Source: Acidobacteriota bacterium (GTDB taxonomy: Bacteria > Acidobacteriota > Thermoanaerobaculia > Thermoanaerobaculales > Sulfomarinibacteraceae). Taken from it: 24,617 bases of DNA. The stretch is from the NCBI GenBank assembly GCA_030637805.1, contig DAOWFV010000238.1:1-24617 (forward strand), read 5' to 3'. The notes below the pieces were generated by a model that did not search any database, was not told where the DNA came from, and saw only the letters and a list, made by a program, of their open reading frames with translations. Positions 6,506-15,595 of the stretch are shown here, piece after piece. The position numbers were made by a program, and so were the translations under genes. Numbering within the stretch: the first letter of the stretch is position 1; the number at the start of each line of letters is the position of its first letter.

Positions 6506-8911
6506 ATGGGGGATGGCATGATGATGAAGAACGTCCGCATCCTGGTAGCGACGGCGACCTGCGTCGTGCTGGGGTCTGGCCTGCCGCTCCTTGCGGCGGG
6601 GGCCATCCCGGCGGTTCAGGGGCTGGGCGCGGAGGCGGGGCCCTCGGGCCCTATACTCCACCTTCGGACGACCGCGGAGTTGGAGACTGTTCACTATTCG
6701 CCGCAGCCTGGCGTGTGGGTGGTGGAGTTGCCCGAGACCGACTGGGATCAAGGCGCCGGGCTGCTCCTTGCCCCGGAACTCGGTATCGCGCGCGCGGAGC
6801 TGAACCATGTCGAGGAGTTCGGCAAGCGGGTTTCCCGCCTCACTGTATGGCTCGAGGAGCCTGCCCAGTTGAGGCTTTCTCAGGTCGCGGGAGGGCTGGA
6901 TTTAGAGTTCTCGTCCTTCACAGGGAAGCATCCGGCCGCGGTGATCGCGGAAGAGGTCCCGGTGGCCGCTGAGAGCTCATATGCGTCACCCGAGGCCCCG
7001 CCGACGACCCACCCCCGGGCGGGTCCGGTCAGTCTCTTCGAGGTGGTACCGGTGCGTACCGGTGACGGCGTTGTTGTGGAGCTCAAGGCAAATGGGCCGC
7101 TGCAACCCCGAGCCTTTACCCTGCCCGAACCCAGACGGCTGGTGATCGATCTGGAAGGCGTGATTAACCACGTCGACCGCCACCTCGTGTCAGTGAACTC
7201 CCCCTTGGTGCAGCAGGTGAGGGTCGCGCAAAACCGCACCGTGCCAGAGCCGATGACCCGGGTCGTCGTCGACCTCCGCGGAGAGGCATCGTTCCGGGTT
7301 GACGAGACCCCAAACGGGGCGATGATCACCATCGGATCGACCGAGGCCCCGCTGCCCGTGACCACTGCTTCGGTCGCCGAGGTCGGGTCCGGGGCGGGGA
7401 CCATCAGCATTGCCCGCTCGGAACCGAGAGTGGAGAACGAGCCGGAGCCGGCCCAGGAGGTCGTCTCGTCGCTCTTCGATTACCCCGATGAGCCGCAGCA
7501 GGGCGCCGCCGAGAGCACCGCCGAAGCCTCCACATCCCATGCGCCGCCGGTGGTCGAGGCGACGGTGCCGGAGCGAAGCCCATGGGTCGCAGATGAATCG
7601 CAGCTCATCGAGCAGGCGGTCGCCGCGCAGGTGCTGGAATCGCCCACCACCGCGGGCGAGGCGTACGCGACAACCGAGGTCGCGAGCCAGGAGCAGCAGT
7701 TCACAGGAGAGCTGATCACCCTGACCCTCAAGGATGCCGACATCAAGGACGTCCTCAAGACCTTCTCGGTACTCACCGACCTCAATTTCGTTCTCGACCC
7801 CGGGGTCAGCGGATCGGTGACGGTGGAGCTTCGGGACGTCCCTTGGGATCAGTGCCTCGATCTCATCCTCAGGATCAACGGGCTCGACTACGTGCTCGAA
7901 AACAACGTCCTTCGAGTAGCGCCGACCTCAAAGCTCGCCTCGGAGAAGGCGGCCAGGGCGGCCTTCGAGAAGGAAAGCGAGAGGGCCAGACCCCTGAAGA
8001 CGGTGCTCAAGCCGCTGTCCTACGCCAAGGCGAGCTACATCTCTGGTCTGCTCACCAGTGACTCATACCTGCTCTCCGAACGTGGATCGGTGGTCGTGGA
8101 CGAGCGGACCAATACGCTCATTCTCCGCGACACCGTGGACCGGGTCGAGGGCGTGCTGCGCCTCATCGACAGCCTCGACCTGCCGACCCCGCAGGTGGTG
8201 ATCGAGGGACGCATCGTCGAGACCACGAAACAATTCTCGCGCGAACTCGGGGTCAGCTGGAGCTTCAGCGGCATCATGGATGCCGAGCACGGCAACGACA
8301 CCGGACTCAAGTTCCCCAACTCCATTGGGATCGACGGCCTGGTCGATCTGCGCCAAGGCGCCAACGGTGTTCTGGGGATGACCTTCGGCGACATCCTCAA
8401 TACCTTTAACCTCGACTTTCTGCTCAGCGCTGCTGAGACTGAAGGCCAGGCGCGCGTCGTGTCCACGCCGCGTGTCACCACCCAGAACCTGATGAAGGCC
8501 TCGATCCGTTCGGGTCTGCAGATCCCCGTCCAGACGGTGGCTAACAACACCGTCACCGTCCAGTACATCGACGCCACCCTGCGCCTCGAGGTGACGCCGC
8601 AGATCACGGCCGAGGGCACGGTCAATCTCGAAATCATGATCAAGAAGCAGCGGCCGGCTCCAGAGTTCGCGGTACAGGGTGGACGGAATGCACCGATCTT
8701 CACCCGCGACGCCGAGACCCAGCTCCTGGTTCGCGACGGTGGTACGACAGTTATCGGCGGCATTTACGAGATCACCGATTCCTCGGGTGAAGACCGGGTG
8801 CCGGGCCTGCACAAGATCCCAATCTTTGGTTGGCTCTTCAAGAACAGAGCCGTTCGGCGTGATCACGACGAGCTTCTGATCTTCATCACTCCGAGAATCG
8901 TGAAGTACTAG
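6506..8911 (+). CDS. pilQ: Type IV pilus secretin PilQ
   Basis: PilQ forms the outer-membrane gated channel through which the pilus passes. The protein is 801 residues, typical. Order: signal peptide (to about 31), an AMIN domain (about 49-136) and a second AMIN domain (about 175-277) that bind peptidoglycan, a Pro/Glu/Ala-rich linker (about 280-400), an STN domain (about 403-473, ITLTLKDADIKDVLKTFSVL), a secretin N1-type domain (about 497-560) and the secretin barrel (about 600-801) with ARVVSTPRVTTQNLMKASI, ending LIFITPRIVKY. ATGs at 6506, 6518, 6521 and 6524 are all possible starts; GAGGTGA at 6492-6498 favours 6506. The long acidic linker is larger than in many PilQ proteins. Confidence 0.95.
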   Translation: MGDGMMMKNVRILVATATCVVLGSGLPLLAAGAIPAVQGLGAEAGPSGPILHLRTTAELETVHYSPQPGVWVVELPETDWDQGAGLLLAPELGIARAELNHVEEFGKRVSRLTVWLEEPAQLRLSQVAGGLDLEFSSFTGKHPAAVIAEEVPVAAESSYASPEAPPTTHPRAGPVSLFEVVPVRTGDGVVVELKANGPLQPRAFTLPEPRRLVIDLEGVINHVDRHLVSVNSPLVQQVRVAQNRTVPEPMTRVVVDLRGEASFRVDETPNGAMITIGSTEAPLPVTTASVAEVGSGAGTISIARSEPRVENEPEPAQEVVSSLFDYPDEPQQGAAESTAEASTSHAPPVVEATVPERSPWVADESQLIEQAVAAQVLESPTTAGEAYATTEVASQEQQFTGELITLTLKDADIKDVLKTFSVLTDLNFVLDPGVSGSVTVELRDVPWDQCLDLILRINGLDYVLENNVLRVAPTSKLASEKAARAAFEKESERARPLKTVLKPLSYAKASYISGLLTSDSYLLSERGSVVVDERTNTLILRDTVDRVEGVLRLIDSLDLPTPQVVIEGRIVETTKQFSRELGVSWSFSGIMDAEHGNDTGLKFPNSIGIDGLVDLRQGANGVLGMTFGDILNTFNLDFLLSAAETEGQARVVSTPRVTTQNLMKASIRSGLQIPVQTVANNTVTVQYIDATLRLEVTPQITAEGTVNLEIMIKKQRPAPEFAVQGGRNAPIFTRDAETQLLVRDGGTTVIGGIYEITDSSGEDRVPGLHKIPIFGWLFKNRAVRRDHDELLIFITPRIVKY

Positions 8912-8923
8912 GTGGAGGATCGA

Positions 8924-9484
8924 ATGAAAAATATCCTACAGCTCTGCTTTGTGCTCGCCCTCGGGCCATTGTTGGTGTCCTGCGGTGGCAGCAGCACCCT
9001 GGACAACACCGAGGCCTCCGTGTTCCTGACGGTGGAGATAGAGGGGTACAACCCCGACATCGACATCTGTGTCCAGTTGGGCGACGTGTTCATCGAGGAT
9101 ATGAAGATCGAATCGTCCACCAAGGACCCGAATGGAACGATCAGCGCCAACCAGGACGTCAACCTGAACCGCTGGGTGATTTCGCCCTACCGCACCGACG
9201 GCGGCAGCACGGCCTCGCCCGAGTGGATCTATGATCAGGCGGTCTTTGTCGCCGCAGGCGGCACCGCCTCGCTCTCGAACTACCGGGTCTATCCGTTGGA
9301 GTTCCTCAGCGAAATTCCGCTGTCCTATCTTCTGCCGGAAAACGGCGGTTTCGACCCCGAGACCGGCAACACCAACATACGCGAGAGTCTGCAGTTGCAG
9401 ATCTTCGGCCGGACGGTCTCGGGCAAGAGCGTCGCCACCGAGCCGATCCCGATCGCGTTCAATTTCTTCTGTTTTGGCCAGTAG
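8924..9484 (+). CDS. Putative lipoprotein of the pil operon, unknown function
   Basis: The protein is 186 residues, starting at ATG 8924, which has GGAGG five bases upstream; the in-frame GTG at 8912 overlaps that ribosome site and is rejected. The N-terminus is a lipoprotein signal with lipobox LVSC followed by GG, so it is likely lipidated; the +2 residue is not Asp, consistent with outer-membrane sorting by the enterobacterial rule. The mature part looks beta-rich, with no transmembrane segment, and ends NFFCFGQ with a second cysteine. It lies 12 bases after pilQ and 18 bases before the next lipoprotein. No family is recognised. Position suggests a pilus-associated or secretin-associated accessory, which is inference. 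Confidence 0.85.
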   Translation: MKNILQLCFVLALGPLLVSCGGSSTLDNTEASVFLTVEIEGYNPDIDICVQLGDVFIEDMKIESSTKDPNGTISANQDVNLNRWVISPYRTDGGSTASPEWIYDQAVFVAAGGTASLSNYRVYPLEFLSEIPLSYLLPENGGFDPETGNTNIRESLQLQIFGRTVSGKSVATEPIPIAFNFFCFGQ

Positions 9485-9502
9485 TTGTGGGGGTCTGAAG
9501 TC

Positions 9503-11464
9503 ATGAAGAGGTTTGTACCTTTTATCGCTCTCCTGGCGCTGGTCGCCCTGGTCGGGTGCTCCGGAAACAGCCCCTCCGCCAAGCCGGTGCCGACCGTGGT
9601 TCCGACCGACTGGGCCATCATCTCGCTCGACGTCAGTGACAGCAGCCCATATGTTGGCACCGTCATCCTCGTTGAAGCGACGGTGACCCAAAACGGCTCG
9701 CCCGCCCCGGATGGGACCACCATTACCTTCGAAGCGAGCGGTGGCATCTTCCAGGGTGGCGGCACCGGGGCCTCGGTGGTGTCCTCTGGAGGGACCGCCT
9801 CGGTCGCCTTCACCGCCTCGGTCGCTGGGACCTATCAGATTCGCGCGCTGGTCGGCGGTACGAGCAGGGTGACCGTCGTGACCTACCGTGACCGGGCGGT
9901 CACCGACCAGCTCCAGCTCTTCGACATCAACCCCCGCCGCGGCTCCTACGCCGGCGGCGAAGAGGCGGTCATCGACGGCAAGGGAATCCTCGCCCCGGTG
10001 GAGGTCTTCTTCGACCTCCAGGGCGTAGCCTACCAGGCGATCGTGGCCAGCGTTTTCGAGAGCAATCCTCCCAGTGCGGACGGCTCGATAACGGTGATCA
10101 CACCCGCCTTTACCGGCGCCGACAACTCCATCGAGCAGGCCGCCGACGTTCGCGTGACCGTTGGCGCCGGCACCGGCGGGCAGCAGACCGACACGCTGTC
10201 CCAGGCTTACGTTCTTCTGCCCTCCCTCGGACCGGCAATCTTCGGCCTCTCCCCGAGCTCCGGTCGCTCCTCGGGCGGCGAGGTGGTCAACGTGCTCGGC
10301 CAGGGCTTCGGCTCCGTGGCCTCGGAACTCGCGGTGAGCTTTGTCGACCCGGACGGGGTTTCCAAGCTGGCCTCGGTGCTCGCGGTCTCCCCCGACGGCA
10401 CCCAGATTCAGGTGGAGACGCCGCGGTTCAGCACCGTGCCGCTGCCTGAGAATGTTCCCTACGACGTTAATGTGTCCACCGTCAGTGGTGGAACAAAACT
10501 CGATGACGCGTTCATCGTCCTCGCAGACGAGCCGCAGCCCGAGATCGCCGCGATCTCCCCCACCTCGGGCCCGCTCGACGGCGGCACCCTGGTGACCATC
10601 TTCGGCAAGGGCTTCCAGATTCCGATGCAGGTGAAGTTCGGCGTATTGACGGCTCTGGATGTCAACGTATTCAACGACACCACCCCGGCGGACAACGATC
10701 GCATCACCTGCGTCACACCCGACTACAACACGGTGGGCGACGTTCCTCCGGTGACCGTCGACGTCACGGTCACAAACATGACCTCCGGCAAGAACGCCAC
10801 CCTCGCCGGCGCCTTCATCTACGGCGACCCGCTCTACATCACCGGCAACAGCCCCTCCCAGGGGCTGCTGGGTGACCTCGTCATCATCTACGGTTCGGGC
10901 TTCGAGGATCCACTCCAGGTCTTCTTCGCCGGCGAGCCGATGAACGTGGTCAACGTGTCCGGAACCGAGCTGTTGGTGCAGGTCCCGAACGACTGGCCGC
11001 CTTCCTGTGGCGTCATCGGTGGATCATTCACTGTGACCTTGCTGGAGACCGGCCAGACGGCTTCCGGCGGGAGCTTCACCCTACTTGGAAACACGCCGCT
11101 GGTTCTCTCCGTGAACCCGTTGATTCTGACGGAGGACTCCTTCGGGGACCTCGACCCGGACGCGATCACCTTAATCGGACAGTACTTCGCAGAAGAGGTG
11201 TTGGTGCAGCTGGGCATTTTCGTCGTGCCGAGCAGCGATGTCTCGGTGGTGAGCGAGGGCATTATCGAGGTGGAGAACCTGCCGGACGTTACCGGTCTCG
11301 GTATCGTCTTCGACACCACCTCCAGCGGATGTGGCGCGGGCGAGGTCCGGGACATACCGACCGCGGTGGATGTGATGGTCACCAACTTCCCGGGCAGCTG
11401 CTCGGACACCCTGGTGGCTGCGTTCATTGTGGAGCCCTTCGACCAGGCCTGTTACACGCCATAA
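9503..11464 (+). CDS. Lipoprotein with an Ig-like domain and five IPT/TIG-like repeats
   Basis: The protein is 653 residues from ATG 9503. It has a lipoprotein signal ending LVGC at about residue 20. An invasin-type bacterial Ig-like domain follows (about 35-130: TPDGT-like loops, GTASVAFTASVAGTYQIRA). Then five IPT/TIG-like units of about 100 residues start near 139, 245, 346, 443 and 531; the first four begin with the Px(S/R)G pattern, for example LSPSSGRSSGGEVVNVLGQG and ISPTSGPLDGGTLVTIFGKG, and the fifth is degenerate. Such folds are extracellular, often for adhesion or polysaccharide binding. Three cysteines sit in the last 52 residues. It is the last gene before the strong hairpin at 11474-11505 and so probably belongs to the pil operon. 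Its exact role is unknown. Confidence 0.88.
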   Translation: MKRFVPFIALLALVALVGCSGNSPSAKPVPTVVPTDWAIISLDVSDSSPYVGTVILVEATVTQNGSPAPDGTTITFEASGGIFQGGGTGASVVSSGGTASVAFTASVAGTYQIRALVGGTSRVTVVTYRDRAVTDQLQLFDINPRRGSYAGGEEAVIDGKGILAPVEVFFDLQGVAYQAIVASVFESNPPSADGSITVITPAFTGADNSIEQAADVRVTVGAGTGGQQTDTLSQAYVLLPSLGPAIFGLSPSSGRSSGGEVVNVLGQGFGSVASELAVSFVDPDGVSKLASVLAVSPDGTQIQVETPRFSTVPLPENVPYDVNVSTVSGGTKLDDAFIVLADEPQPEIAAISPTSGPLDGGTLVTIFGKGFQIPMQVKFGVLTALDVNVFNDTTPADNDRITCVTPDYNTVGDVPPVTVDVTVTNMTSGKNATLAGAFIYGDPLYITGNSPSQGLLGDLVIIYGSGFEDPLQVFFAGEPMNVVNVSGTELLVQVPNDWPPSCGVIGGSFTVTLLETGQTASGGSFTLLGNTPLVLSVNPLILTEDSFGDLDPDAITLIGQYFAEEVLVQLGIFVVPSSDVSVVSEGIIEVENLPDVTGLGIVFDTTSSGCGAGEVRDIPTAVDVMVTNFPGSCSDTLVAAFIVEPFDQACYTP

Positions 11465-11473
11465 CAATTGGCC

Positions 11474-11505
11474 CGGACGCCCCGGCCACCGCGCCGGGGC
11501 GTCCG
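11474..11505 (+). terminator. Strong hairpin ending the pil operon
   Basis: CGGACGCCCCGG (11474-11485) and its perfect complement (11494-11505) form a 12-bp stem with an eight-base loop, nine bases after the stop codon at 11464. Only a weak T-stretch (CTTCTT) follows, so it may be an imperfect intrinsic terminator. It separates pilM-to-lipoprotein from the TPR gene, which begins 11 bases later. Confidence 0.8.
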
Positions 11506-11516
11506 CTTCTTAGCCT

Positions 11517-12743
11517 ATGGACTACCGCATCGAGCAACTCCGCTACCAACTCCGGGAGGATCCGTCCTCCCGGCTCTTCTTCCAGCTTGGCGAGCTCCTG
11601 CGCAAGGAGGGACGGCCGGGAGATGCGGTCAAGATCCTCCACAAGGGTCTCGAAAAATACCCGCGTTACGTCGCGGCCTGGGTCAGCTTAGGAAGAGCGC
11701 TACTGACGCTGGGTGACCACGACGAAGCGGAGAAGGCCCTCGAACGAGCCCTCGAGCTCGATCCGGAGAACGGAGTTGCGGCGCGCGTGGTCGGTGAGGC
11801 CGCGATCGCCCGTGGGGATTGGCTGCGGGCGGTGAAGGCCCTCAAGCTGGCGCGGGGCCTGTCGCCGCGGGACCGGGCCCTCAATGAGCGGATTCGCTAT
11901 GTCGAGGCTCGTCTCGACGAGAGGGGCGAGCTGGTGACGCCCATCGTCCCCATTCGCGAAATCGTGGTTGCCGGACCGGAGCGAGAGGTCGTGAGCCTTT
12001 CGGTCGAGGACCCGTTCTCCGTCCGCTCTCCGGGGGACACCGGCGTCTGGCAGCTCGGAGGGGACGTCTTCCAGGCGGGCTGGGTCGAGGAGGAGGGTGA
12101 TCTGGTTGCGGAGGAGGCCCCGGAGGCTACCCTGGCCGTTGACATGGGCGACGAGCCACTGTCCGAGGAGGAAGCCCCGTTTCTCGAGACGCCCGTTGAC
12201 GTAGACGCCGAACCGCAGCCTGCTGAGGAGGCTCCGGAGGTTGCCTGGGCTGTTGACATGGCCGACGAGCCACCGCCCGAAGTGGAGGAGGTTCCCCAGG
12301 CGGTGGAAGAGACCCCGCCTGTGGATGAGGGCCTCGCCCAGCCCGAGGAGATCTGGACCGAGCAAGAGGGCCAAGAGATCGTATTGGAAGGCGATGCGCC
12401 GACACCATCGGAGACCTTTACCGAGTGGGAAGAGACGGTGATCGAGCCGTTGCCCGAGGAACCGGAGCAGCGCGTGTTGGAAGAGATCCCGCTGCCCACC
12501 ATGACTCTGGCTCGGCTCGCCGTCGAACAGGGTGATCAGGAGCTCGCAGAGAAGACACTGCGCGGCCTGCTTGCCCGGGATCCCGAGCACGAGGAGGCGG
12601 CACAGCTTCTCGAGGATCTGACGGCCACGCCGGCCGAGGCTGTGGCGTCGGAGATTCCGGTCGACCGCACCGAGGCGACGGTCCGCGCGTTGCAGGGCTG
12701 GCTGAACGGGGTTAGACTGGCCTCGGAGAGGCTGGCACGGTGA
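11517..12743 (+). CDS. TPR protein with a long acidic, internally duplicated linker
   Basis: The protein has 408 residues. The first 140 hold TPR units (FFQLGELLRKEGRPGDAVKI, AWVSLGRALLTLGDHDEAEK, VVGEAAIARGDWLRAVKALK). Residues about 160-325 are a Glu/Pro/Val-rich, low-complexity linker with a 38-residue duplication (EEAPEATLAVDMGDEP near 199, EEAPEVAWAVDMADEP near 237). A further TPR-like unit follows (about 325-365) and an amphipathic C-terminal helix (TVRALQGWLNGVRLASERL). No signal peptide or membrane segment is seen. The layout recalls FimV/TspA scaffold proteins of type IV pili but without LysM or membrane parts. There is no Shine-Dalgarno site before the ATG. It overlaps the next gene by four bases (GTGA). 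Function unknown; scaffold is inference. Confidence 0.85.
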   Translation: MDYRIEQLRYQLREDPSSRLFFQLGELLRKEGRPGDAVKILHKGLEKYPRYVAAWVSLGRALLTLGDHDEAEKALERALELDPENGVAARVVGEAAIARGDWLRAVKALKLARGLSPRDRALNERIRYVEARLDERGELVTPIVPIREIVVAGPEREVVSLSVEDPFSVRSPGDTGVWQLGGDVFQAGWVEEEGDLVAEEAPEATLAVDMGDEPLSEEEAPFLETPVDVDAEPQPAEEAPEVAWAVDMADEPPPEVEEVPQAVEETPPVDEGLAQPEEIWTEQEGQEIVLEGDAPTPSETFTEWEETVIEPLPEEPEQRVLEEIPLPTMTLARLAVEQGDQELAEKTLRGLLARDPEHEEAAQLLEDLTATPAEAVASEIPVDRTEATVRALQGWLNGVRLASERLAR

Positions 12744-13093
12744 ACTTCGACGACTCAGTGAGGGACCTGTTGGAAAGCTGTCCGGGCGCCACCGGCGCTG
12801 CCGTGGTCGATCCCGACGGCATCCCGGTGGTGGTTAGCCCCAAGGATGGTTCCCTGGAAGCTCTCGGGGCGGAGCTGGCGACGGTTCTTCGCGATCTGGC
12901 GGAGGCGGCGCGCGAGTTCCATCACGGGAGCCTCGAGCAGTTTTCGATCTACGCCGAGGACGCGATCATCATCCTCACGACCATTGCCGCCGGATATTTC
13001 CTGGTGCTGGTTCTCAGTCGTGACGGGCTCGCCGGCAAGGGTCGCTTTCTCAGCCGGCTCACGGGCGCGCGCCTGTACTCCGAATTCATCTGA
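12740..13093 (+). CDS. Roadblock/LC7 domain protein (MglB-like)
   Basis: The protein has 117 residues that match a single Roadblock/LC7 fold: N-terminal helix (FDDSVRDLLESCPGATGAAVVD), central beta strands (GIPVVV), a long helix (ELATVLRDLAEAAREF), and the closing strands (IYAEDAIIILTTIAAGYFLVLVL). This family includes MglB, the GTPase-activating partner of the Ras-like MglA that sets cell polarity and pilus position. No MglA-type GTPase is in the window. It begins with GTG overlapping the TPR gene's TGA, so the two are probably translated together, and it lies 14 bases before accB. Confidence 0.8.
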   Translation: MNFDDSVRDLLESCPGATGAAVVDPDGIPVVVSPKDGSLEALGAELATVLRDLAEAAREFHHGSLEQFSIYAEDAIIILTTIAAGYFLVLVLSRDGLAGKGRFLSRLTGARLYSEFI

Positions 13094-13107
13094 GGTGACA
13101 CGAGGCA

Positions 13108-13584
<477 letters not shown>

Positions 13585-13594
13585 GATTCCTCTA

Positions 13595-14935
13595 ATGTTC
13601 TCGAAAATCCTGATCGCAAATCGCGGCGAGATCGCGGTGCGGGTCATCGCTGCTTGCCGCGAGCTGGGCATTGCCACCGTGGCGGTGAATTCGGAGGCGG
13701 ACCGCGACTGTCTGCACGTCGAGCTCGCCGACGAGTCTGTCTGTATCGGACCGCCCGACTCGGCGAGCTCCTATCTCAACGTAACCTCGGTGATGTCGGC
13801 CGCGCAGATCACTGGCGCGGAGGCGATTCATCCGGGCTACGGATTTCTGGCGGAAAATGCCCATTTTGCCGAGATCGTCAGTGAGTGCGGCCTCGCGTTC
13901 ATCGGTCCCTCCCCCGACGCCATCCGCCAGATGGGCAACAAGTCGGAGGCTCGACGGACGGTAGCCGCGGCAGGGGTTCCGATCCTGCCGGGGTCGGACG
14001 GCCCGCTGCACAGCAGCGCGGAAGCGCTGGAGCTTGCTCAGGCCATCGGTTTCCCGGTGATTCTCAAGGCCTCCGCGGGGGGTGGAGGGCGTGGTCTCCG
14101 GCTGGCCTGGGATATAGAGGAGCTTCGGCGGGCCTATGACACCGCCTGGAACGAGGCCGAGAAGGCGTTCGGGGATCCCACCCTCTACCTCGAGAAATAC
14201 CTTCAGAGGCCCCGTCACATCGAGTTTCAGGTGCTTGCAGACGCAAAGGGGAGAGTGATCCACCTCGGCGAGCGTGAGTGCTCGATCCAGCGCCGTCACC
14301 AGAAGATCATCGAGGAGGCCCCATCCACTGCCCTCGAGCCCGAGCTGCGCGCCGAAATGGGCCGCGCAGCGGTAGCCACCACCCGCGCCGCCCGTTACCA
14401 GAATGCGGGCACGGTCGAGTTTCTCCTCGCGGACGACGGCAGCTTCTTCTTCATGGAGATGAACACCCGGATCCAGGTGGAGCACCCTGTGACCGAGCTG
14501 GTGACCGGGGTCGATCTGGTCAAGGAACAGCTGCGGATCGCCGCCGGTGAGCCGATTTCGGTAGCCCCACGCAAACAGGTCCGCCCTTCCGGCCACTCCA
14601 TCGAGTTCCGGATCAACGCCGAAGACCCCGATACCTTCGCTCCTTCGCCGGGACGGATCACCCATCTCGTGCTGCCCGGAGGGCCTGGAGTCAGGGTCGA
14701 CACGCACATCTACGACGGCTACACCGTGCCTCCGTATTACGACAGCCTCATCGCCAAGATTCTGGTGCATGGGAGCGACCGCGCAGAGGCGATTGTCCGT
14801 GGCCGCCGCGCCCTCGAGATGACGCGGGTGGATGGCATCAAAACCTCGATTCCCCTGCACCTCAAGATCCTCGACGACGAGGACTTCGCCGCGGGCCGCA
14901 TCGACACCCACTTCATGGAGCGATTCCTCGGCTGA
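13595..14935 (+). CDS. accC: Biotin carboxylase of acetyl-CoA carboxylase
   Basis: AccC uses ATP and bicarbonate to carboxylate the biotin on AccB. The protein is 446 residues from ATG 13595, close to the usual 449; the frame is open further upstream, but MFSKILIANRGEIAVRVI is the normal N-terminus. Motifs in order: IHPGYGFLAEN, the ATP-grasp glycine loop KASAGGGGRGLR, ERECSIQRRHQKIIEE, and the active-site stretch MEMNTRIQVEHPVTE. All key residues are present. There is no clear ribosome site in the ten bases after accB, so translation may be coupled to it. Confidence 0.96.
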   Translation: MFSKILIANRGEIAVRVIAACRELGIATVAVNSEADRDCLHVELADESVCIGPPDSASSYLNVTSVMSAAQITGAEAIHPGYGFLAENAHFAEIVSECGLAFIGPSPDAIRQMGNKSEARRTVAAAGVPILPGSDGPLHSSAEALELAQAIGFPVILKASAGGGGRGLRLAWDIEELRRAYDTAWNEAEKAFGDPTLYLEKYLQRPRHIEFQVLADAKGRVIHLGERECSIQRRHQKIIEEAPSTALEPELRAEMGRAAVATTRAARYQNAGTVEFLLADDGSFFFMEMNTRIQVEHPVTELVTGVDLVKEQLRIAAGEPISVAPRKQVRPSGHSIEFRINAEDPDTFAPSPGRITHLVLPGGPGVRVDTHIYDGYTVPPYYDSLIAKILVHGSDRAEAIVRGRRALEMTRVDGIKTSIPLHLKILDDEDFAAGRIDTHFMERFLG

Positions 14936-15002
14936 GGTGAGCCGCTTGCCTCTACCGGGGCCCTCAAGGTCTGGCGATTTCGCGCCCGAGCGAGGATTGC
15001 CG

Positions 15003-15102
15003 AACCACGAAGACACAAAGACACTGAGGAAACCACAGATAACACAGATCGACGCAGATCCACACAGATAGGAAAGAACGCAGAGGCGCAGAGCCGCAGA
15101 GG
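15003..15102. repeat. Left word-repeat array in the accC-aroK intergenic region
   Basis: Three blocks follow one another: ACGAAGAC/ACAAAGAC units, then four CACAGAT-type units (one reads GCAGAT), then GCAGAG-type units. The block order is the same as in the inverted copy at 15450-15543. This is not coding. Confidence 0.88.
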
Positions 15103-15243
15103 GGGCTCGGAAGGTCGACCTGCGCCGACGGAGCAACCGGTGGTCCGGACGGCTGCTCCGGAAGCAAGCTTCCGTCGAAGCCATCCGCCCCACCGGCCGA
15201 CGCGCCGATGGCGCGCAGGCTCCGTCTCCTGAAACGAGACCCG

Positions 15244-15284
15244 TGACAGTTGTTTTTTCTCTTTAAACAAGAACGCGAACTGTC
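15244..15284. other. Inverted repeat GACAGTT / AACTGTC around a T-rich loop
   Basis: Between the two arrays, GACAGTT (15245-15251) is repeated in inverse at 15278-15284 with a 26-base loop containing six consecutive T residues. It may act as a terminator for accC transcripts or be part of the central repeat unit. Confidence 0.35.
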
Positions 15285-15321
15285 GACATCGATCCGCTCG
15301 ATATTCGAGGCCGGGCAGCCG

Positions 15322-15419
15322 CGCCGCAGGTGCGGCGGGGAGCGAGGAAGGGGGACGCGATGAACGCTTGCGTTCGGAGCGGCCCCTTCCGCGCTACCAG
15401 CAAGCGGTCGTCAGACCGC
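15322..15419. repeat. Cluster of three hairpins between the inverted arrays
   Basis: Three stems lie in a row: CGCCGC-AGGT-GCGGCG (15322-15337), a long nested stem with arms 15341-15353 and 15383-15395 (12 of 13) around GAACGC-TT-GCGTTC (15362-15375), and GCGGTC-GTCA-GACCGC (15404-15419). Tight loops and succession resemble REP/BIME-type elements. An open frame runs through this stretch into aroK but has no coding character. Confidence 0.6.
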
Positions 15420-15449
15420 GAAGCGCCCGGCCGGTTCGCATCCGGACCG

Positions 15450-15543
15450 TTCTCTGCGTCTCTGCGTCTCTGCGTTATCTTCTCTTCGTGTATCTGTGTC
15501 CATCTGTGTGATCTGTGGGGTTCTTCGTGTCTTCGTGGTTCAG
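15450..15543. repeat. Right word-repeat array, inverted relative to 15003-15102
   Basis: Read on the minus strand this array repeats the left array's block order: ACGAAGAC units, CACAGAT units, GCAGAGAC units. It ends about 65 bases before the aroK start codon. Together the two arrays bookend about 350 bp of hairpin-rich sequence. Confidence 0.88.
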
Positions 15544-15595
15544 AACCCGAAACAACGGCGCCCTTCTGGATCCGGGAGCTGGCACGGCCCGGTGT

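Noticed and set aside
8912..8923. GTG start for the first lipoprotein
   Set aside because: It overlaps the ribosome site GGAGG; the ATG at 8924 gives a normal lipoprotein signal.
15003..15543. Possible CRISPR arrays
   Set aside because: Units are 7-10 bp with no spacers of uniform length, and no cas genes are present.
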